The notes under the pieces: generated by a model | What the model was told of the DNA's origin: nothing | What the model saw: the letters and a program-made list of their open reading frames with translations, nothing else | The model's database searches: none | Part shown: positions 5,505-9,522 of the stretch, in pieces | How positions within the stretch are numbered: position 1 is the stretch's first letter | Layout of the letters: each line of letters opens with the position of its first letter | Assembly (NCBI GenBank): GCA_046728115.1 | Contig: JBKPDW010000514.1 | Location: 1-9,522 of the forward strand | Source: CAVSWN01 sp046728115 | GTDB lineage: Bacteria; Acidobacteriota; Vicinamibacteria; Vicinamibacterales; CAVVIG01 | DNA: 9,522 bases | Reading direction: 5' to 3' | Translations under genes and position numbers: made by a program

Positions 5505-7418
5505 ATGTTCAGACCGGCTCTTCTTGCGCTGATCGTCACCGGCATCGTCGCGTCGCAGGGCGCGACGCGCAAGGAAGCCGACTGGCCGTTCTACGGCGGC
5601 GATCAGGCCGGCACGAAGTTTTCTGCGCTGACCGATGTGAACACCTCGACGGTGTCGCGTCTCGCCGTCGCCTGGGAGTGGTCAAACCGGGAAACCGCGC
5701 TCGACGAATTCGGCACACGTCCCGGCAATTTCCAGACGACGCCGCTGATGATCGACAACGTGCTGTACTTCAGCACGCCGTACAACCGCGTAGTGGCCTT
5801 GAACGCCGCGACCGGAGTCGAGCGGTGGACGTTCGATCCCAAGGCGTACGAGGATGGTCAGCCGCCAAACGGAACGGGGTTCGTGCATCGCGGGATAGCC
5901 GCGTGGCGCGATGCCTCAAACGGCGGCGCCCTTCGTATTTTCATCAACAGCCGCTATCGCTTGTTTTCGATCGATGCCTCGAGTGGACTCCCGGTCGAGT
6001 CGTTCGGATCGCACGGAGCGATCGACCTGAGCGAAGGCCTGGTCTGGGCGATCAACAAGAAGCATTACACGAACACATCGCCGCCAGTCGTCTACAAGGA
6101 TCTGATCATTCTCGGCAACGGCGTCGGCGATCGTCTCGTGTACCGGAACGATCCGCCCGGAGACATTCGGGCCTTCGACGCCCGAACCGGCAGACAGGCG
6201 TGGTCGTTCCACACGATCCCGCAGGCCGGCGAAACAGGCAATGAGACGTGGGGCGCCGACTCGTGGAGCTACACGGGCCACACGAATGCATGGGCGCCGA
6301 TGACGCTCGATGTCGCGCGCGGTCTCCTGTACGTGCCGCTGGGAACTCCCAGCAACGACTTCTTCGGCGGCCGGCGTCCGGGTGCGAATCTGTTTGCCGA
6401 AGCGCTGTTGTGTCTCGATGCGAACACGGGCGCACGGAAGTGGCACTATCAGATCATCCATCACGGGCTGTGGGACTACGACAACCCGTCACCGCCGAAT
6501 CTGGTGACCATCAACGTCGGCGGCCGCCGCCTCGACGCTGTCGTGCAGCTGACGAAGCAAGGGTTTGCATTCGTTTTCGACCGCGTCACCGGCTCGCCTG
6601 TGTGGCCGATCGAGGAGCGTCCTGTTCCCGCCAGCGATGTTCCCGGCGAGCACCCCTGGCCGACGCAGCCGTTTCCGACCAGGCCGCCTGCGTTCACCGA
6701 ACAAGGCGTCACGCTCGACGATGCGTTCGACCTGACGCCTGAACTGAAGGCGGCAGCACAGGCCGAGCTGAAGAAGTACCGCCTCGGCCCCCTCTTCACG
6801 CCGCCGAGCCTGCAGGGGACGGTTCAGCGTCCGGGGTTGATTGGCGGCGCCAACTGGGGTGGCGCCGCATTTGATCCGACCTCGGGTGTACTGGTTTTCA
6901 AAACGACGAACCAGGCAAACATCGCGCGTGTCGGGAAGCCCGATCGCTCGAGCGCGAATCCGCGGGCATCGGAGGTTGACGCCGATTTGGTCCGCGTCGG
7001 CGAGACGAACGCCGAGTTCATGAATGGAGTGCCGCTGATCAAGCCGCCCTACGGGCATCTGGTCGCACTCGATTTGAATCGCGGCGCGATCAAGTGGCGC
7101 GTTCCGTTCGGCGACACCCCGTCGCTGCGGAAACATCCAGCGTTGAGCGGCGTGACGCTGCCGGCCGTGCTCGGCGTCGCCGGAGCGCCGGGCGTGCTCG
7201 CCACCGCGGGCGGCCTGGTATTTGCCGGGGGCGGCGACGCGGCGTTCCACGCCATGGACATTGGGACCGGCGCGGAGGTGTGGCGAATGGCATTGCCGGG
7301 CAGGGCGAATGCGACGCCCATGACCTATCGCGCGGCGAGCGGACGTCAGTTCATCGTGATAGCCACCGGTGGTGGTGACGATGCCGCGCTCGTGGCATTT
7401 GCCTTGGGGGATAAATAG
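5505..7418 (+). CDS. Periplasmic PQQ-dependent dehydrogenase (glucose/alcohol dehydrogenase-like quinoprotein)
   Basis: 637 residues. A signal peptide (1-20, MFRPALLALIVTGIVASQGA) is followed directly by the beta-propeller, so the protein is soluble and periplasmic, without the membrane helices of E. coli-type glucose dehydrogenase. Quinoprotein hallmarks: WPFYGGDQAGTKFSAL (27-42), repeated blade motifs such as VVALNAATGVERW (96-108) and LLCLDANTGARKW (301-313), the HHGLWDYDNP segment (319-328) with catalytic-type Asp324/Asp326, Lys351 in TKQGFAFVFDR, WPIEERPVP (367-375), GGANWGGAAFDP (447-458) and HAMDIGTGAEVW (582-593). The oxidised substrate is probably a sugar, polyol or alcohol and the product electrons would go to quinone or a separate cytochrome; there is no CxxCH haem motif and no vicinal cysteine pair. 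It is the first gene of a plus-strand pair with a TonB-dependent receptor. No PQQ synthesis genes are in the window. Confidence 0.93.
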   Translation: MFRPALLALIVTGIVASQGATRKEADWPFYGGDQAGTKFSALTDVNTSTVSRLAVAWEWSNRETALDEFGTRPGNFQTTPLMIDNVLYFSTPYNRVVALNAATGVERWTFDPKAYEDGQPPNGTGFVHRGIAAWRDASNGGALRIFINSRYRLFSIDASSGLPVESFGSHGAIDLSEGLVWAINKKHYTNTSPPVVYKDLIILGNGVGDRLVYRNDPPGDIRAFDARTGRQAWSFHTIPQAGETGNETWGADSWSYTGHTNAWAPMTLDVARGLLYVPLGTPSNDFFGGRRPGANLFAEALLCLDANTGARKWHYQIIHHGLWDYDNPSPPNLVTINVGGRRLDAVVQLTKQGFAFVFDRVTGSPVWPIEERPVPASDVPGEHPWPTQPFPTRPPAFTEQGVTLDDAFDLTPELKAAAQAELKKYRLGPLFTPPSLQGTVQRPGLIGGANWGGAAFDPTSGVLVFKTTNQANIARVGKPDRSSANPRASEVDADLVRVGETNAEFMNGVPLIKPPYGHLVALDLNRGAIKWRVPFGDTPSLRKHPALSGVTLPAVLGVAGAPGVLATAGGLVFAGGGDAAFHAMDIGTGAEVWRMALPGRANATPMTYRAASGRQFIVIATGGGDDAALVAFALGDK

Positions 7419-7420
7419 GC

Positions 7421-7455
7421 GAGATTAATCTCCCCTCTACGGAGAACAGAGGGGA
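7421..7455 (+). promoter_or_regulatory. Palindrome and stem-loop downstream of the dehydrogenase gene
   Basis: Two bases after the TAG stop there is a perfect 12-bp palindrome GAGATTAATCTC (7421-7432). It overlaps by two bases a stem-loop made of TCCCCTCT (7431-7438) and AGAGGGGA (7448-7455) with a 9-nt loop. No T-run follows, so it is not a textbook intrinsic terminator. It could be a transcript-end stabiliser, a weak terminator between the two genes, or a leader element of the receptor gene. The two structures cannot fully form together. Confidence 0.45.
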
Positions 7456-7524
7456 CATGAGGAACACTCTGCGTGGCGCCGAGATTTTCGACCAGTAAGG
7501 ATGGCGTCCAACTTCACCGGACCT

Positions 7525-7531
7525 GGGGAGG
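7525..7531 (+). promoter_or_regulatory. Strong Shine-Dalgarno site that sets a GTG start
   Basis: GGGGAGG ends 6 nt before GTG at 7538-7540. It is the strongest such site in the window and is the main reason for placing the receptor start at GTG; there is no in-frame ATG between it and the in-frame TAA at 7496-7498. Confidence 0.75.
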
Positions 7532-7537
7532 CACAGC

Positions 7538-9522
7538 GTGATTGCGGCAATCATCCTCGCAGTAGCAGCAGCGGCGTCCGTGTCTGGCGTCGTGCACGAT
7601 TCGAGCGGCGCCGTCGTGGTTGGGGCTGCGGTCATCGTGCGGCCGGAATCGGGAACCGAGCGTCAGACGGTGACCGGCCCCGACGGCCGTTTCACCGTCG
7701 AGACTGCCGACGACGGAGACGTGACGGTTCTGGTGCGTGCGGGCGGGTTTGCGGAATATACGCAACGCGTGTCCGGCGCGGATCGCAACGCCGTTCTCGA
7801 CATCCAGGTCATGCCGGCCGCGATTCTCGAGACGGTCACGGTCACACCCACCAAACGCGAGCAACGCCTGATGGACACCCCCGCCAGCGTCAGCGTCCTG
7901 AGCGAGGATGAAATCAAAGCGTCCCCGGCCGTCGTGGCCGACGATGTCCTGCGCCAGGTGCCCACGTTCAGCCTGTTCCGGCGTACCAGCAGTCTGTCGT
8001 CGCATCCCACGTCGCAGGGGGTGTCACTTCGTGGAATCGGACCGAGCGGCGTCAGCCGCACGCTCGTGCTCATCGACGGCGTCCCGTTCAACGACCCGTT
8101 CGGCGGTTGGGTGTACTGGACGCGCGTGCCGCTCGAGAGCACCGACCGGATCGAAATCGTCGAAGGGTCCAGCTCGAGCCTGTACGGCAACTACGCGGAA
8201 GGCGGCGTGATCAACATCATGACGTCGCGCCCCACGCGACGGACGCTCGAGCTGAAGCCGCAGTATGGAAACCGGAGCAGCCCCAAGCTCGACTTCTTCG
8301 GCAGCGACGTGTGGGGCAAGGTGGGGGTCGCCGTCGAAGGCAGTCTGTTCGATACCGACGGGTTTCCGATCGTAGTACCCAGCGAGCGCGGCGTCATCGA
8401 CATCAATGCGACGGTCAAGTACCAGAACGTCAACGTCAAGCTCGATTACAACCCGGCCGGCCGCGTGTCGGCGTCCGTACGTGGCGGGTACTTCAACGAG
8501 GATCGTGTCAACGGCAAGATTGACGAGGTCAACGACACCCGCTGGAAGACGGTCAACGGCACCGTGAAAGTACGTCTGCCAGACGAAAGCACGCTGCAGG
8601 GCAGCCTCTTCGCAGACTTCCAGAACTTCCACAGCACGTTCATGGCGGTGTCGGCGCTCAACGGCGTTCCGCGAAGCGTGGTGCGGCTGACCCTCGATCA
8701 GCACGTGCCGACCGACAGTGTCGGCGGCATGGTGCAATGGTCGAAGGAGTTCGAGTCGAAGCATTTCTTCAGTGCCGGAACCGACTGGCGATGGGTGGAC
8801 GGAGACAGCAACGAAGACGCCTACAACCAGCTCGGTCCGCTGGTCTCGCCGGTCACACCGGCGGTGCTGGCGCTCAAACGCATTTCGGGAGGCACGCAGC
8901 GGAGCGTTGGCGCCTTTGTGCAGGACATCATTACGGCGACGCCGAAGTTTTCCATCACGCTGGCGGCGCGTGTCGATCACTGGCGCAGCTACGACGCGCA
9001 CAATAACGAAACCAACGTGCCGTCGGGCACGCCGGGTGCGGGGGATCGTCCGACGCTCCCCGAAAAGAGCAGCACGGTCGGCACGCCTCGGGTCGCCGCG
9101 CTGTACCACGTGAACGACCGCGTCAGCGTCTGGGGCGATGTGGGCGCCGGGTTCCGGGCACCGACGCTGAACGAACTGTACCGTCAGTTCCGTGTCGGCA
9201 CGACGCTGACGCTCGCCAACTTCGACCTCAATCCGGAGCGCCTCGTCGGCGCTGAGGGTGGAGTTACCCTCGCCCTTGCCCCGAACGTCTCCGTCCGCGC
9301 GACACTGTTCGATAACAGCATCAAGGACCCGGTGTTCAACGTCACGACGGCCATCTCCGGCGCGAACATCACGCAGCAGCGGCAGAACGTCCCGCGAACG
9401 GAGGTGCAGGGGTTCCAGACCGACTTCGAGTACCGCGTCCGTGAGTGGAGAATCACGGCCGCGTACGTCCACGAGCACGCGACGGTAGAGGAATACAATC
9501 CGCCTCCCGCGAACAACATCCC
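7538..9522 (+). CDS. TonB-dependent outer-membrane receptor (BtuB/siderophore-receptor-like), 3' end missing
   Basis: 661 codons are visible with no stop; the last barrel strands lie beyond the right edge. GTG start. A short signal peptide (about 1-16, IAAIILAVAAAASVS) has no Lys/Arg before its hydrophobic core; a CTG codon at 7523 would add GRHS but lacks a good Shine-Dalgarno. Residues about 16-92 form a carboxypeptidase-regulatory-like domain (SGVVHDSSGAVVVGA, GPDGRFTV). A TonB-box-like ETVTVTPTK (98-106) leads into the plug domain (about 112-230: TPASVSVLSEDEI, SLRGIGPSG, TLVLIDGVPFNDPFGG, DRIEIVEGSSSSLYG, GGVINIMTS). The beta-barrel follows, including GFRAPTLNELYR (538-549), a hallmark of vitamin B12 and iron-siderophore receptors, and LNPERLVGAEGG (564-575). 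It would import a scarce ligand using TonB-ExbB-ExbD energy. The ligand is unknown; adjacency to a PQQ enzyme makes PQQ one candidate. Confidence 0.93.
   Translation, partial: MIAAIILAVAAAASVSGVVHDSSGAVVVGAAVIVRPESGTERQTVTGPDGRFTVETADDGDVTVLVRAGGFAEYTQRVSGADRNAVLDIQVMPAAILETVTVTPTKREQRLMDTPASVSVLSEDEIKASPAVVADDVLRQVPTFSLFRRTSSLSSHPTSQGVSLRGIGPSGVSRTLVLIDGVPFNDPFGGWVYWTRVPLESTDRIEIVEGSSSSLYGNYAEGGVINIMTSRPTRRTLELKPQYGNRSSPKLDFFGSDVWGKVGVAVEGSLFDTDGFPIVVPSERGVIDINATVKYQNVNVKLDYNPAGRVSASVRGGYFNEDRVNGKIDEVNDTRWKTVNGTVKVRLPDESTLQGSLFADFQNFHSTFMAVSALNGVPRSVVRLTLDQHVPTDSVGGMVQWSKEFESKHFFSAGTDWRWVDGDSNEDAYNQLGPLVSPVTPAVLALKRISGGTQRSVGAFVQDIITATPKFSITLAARVDHWRSYDAHNNETNVPSGTPGAGDRPTLPEKSSTVGTPRVAALYHVNDRVSVWGDVGAGFRAPTLNELYRQFRVGTTLTLANFDLNPERLVGAEGGVTLALAPNVSVRATLFDNSIKDPVFNVTTAISGANITQQRQNVPRTEVQGFQTDFEYRVREWRITAAYVHEHATVEEYNPPPANNI

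Noticed and set aside
5505..7418. Fused cytochrome c domain in the PQQ dehydrogenase (quinohaemoprotein type)
   Set aside because: There is no CxxCH motif in the 637 residues, and the chain ends at the last propeller blade.
7419..7537. Cobalamin riboswitch before the BtuB-like receptor
   Set aside because: The 119-nt spacer is too short for a full element and I see no B12-box-like conserved segment.
8024..9478. 484-codon open frame on the minus strand opposite the receptor gene
   Set aside because: It mirrors the receptor coding sequence, has a low-complexity Arg/Val/Asp composition and no recognisable motif. The plus-strand receptor frame explains the region.

Overview
The window is GC-rich bacterial DNA with densely packed genes for exported proteins: a lipoprotein, a secreted M28 peptidase, a periplasmic amidohydrolase, a periplasmic PQQ dehydrogenase and an outer-membrane TonB-dependent receptor carrying a carboxypeptidase-regulatory-like N-terminal domain. 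This points to a diderm heterotroph. The style of the proteins, and a heptad AAGTCNN inverted array between two genes, resemble soil Acidobacteriota (Vicinamibacteria-like). That placement is an inference from memory and has not been tested by a search. No rRNA, tRNA, CRISPR array, insertion sequence or phage gene was seen.

Layout. Positions 1-1687 (minus strand) hold an M28 metallopeptidase followed 17 nt later by a lipoprotein with a SurA-like N-terminal region, which runs off the left edge. Positions 1688-1813 are a divergent intergenic region with two small inverted repeats. Positions 1814-2185 (plus) encode a small secreted protein of unknown function, whose stop lies 3 bp from the stop of the convergent ABC exporter gene. 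Positions 2189-5375 (minus) hold a secreted metal-dependent amidohydrolase followed, after 40 nt, by an MsbA-type ABC exporter half-transporter. Positions 5376-5504 are a divergent intergenic region with an inverted heptad array and a perfect TATAAT box. Positions 5505-9522 (plus) hold a PQQ-dependent dehydrogenase, a 119-nt spacer with a palindrome, a stem-loop and a 13-codon mini-ORF, then a TonB-dependent receptor that starts with GTG behind a strong Shine-Dalgarno sequence and runs off the right edge.

How the genes may work together. Peptidase and amidohydrolase would process peptides or other amides outside the cytoplasm. The PQQ dehydrogenase would oxidise sugars or alcohols in the periplasm. 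The receptor would take up a scarce ligand across the outer membrane; the dehydrogenase-receptor adjacency makes PQQ or a cofactor metal a testable candidate. No clearly novel multi-gene system is visible. The most unusual items are the heptad inverted array, a recurring TATAAT-like box placed 6 nt before start codons that lack a Shine-Dalgarno sequence, and the structured leader of the receptor gene.
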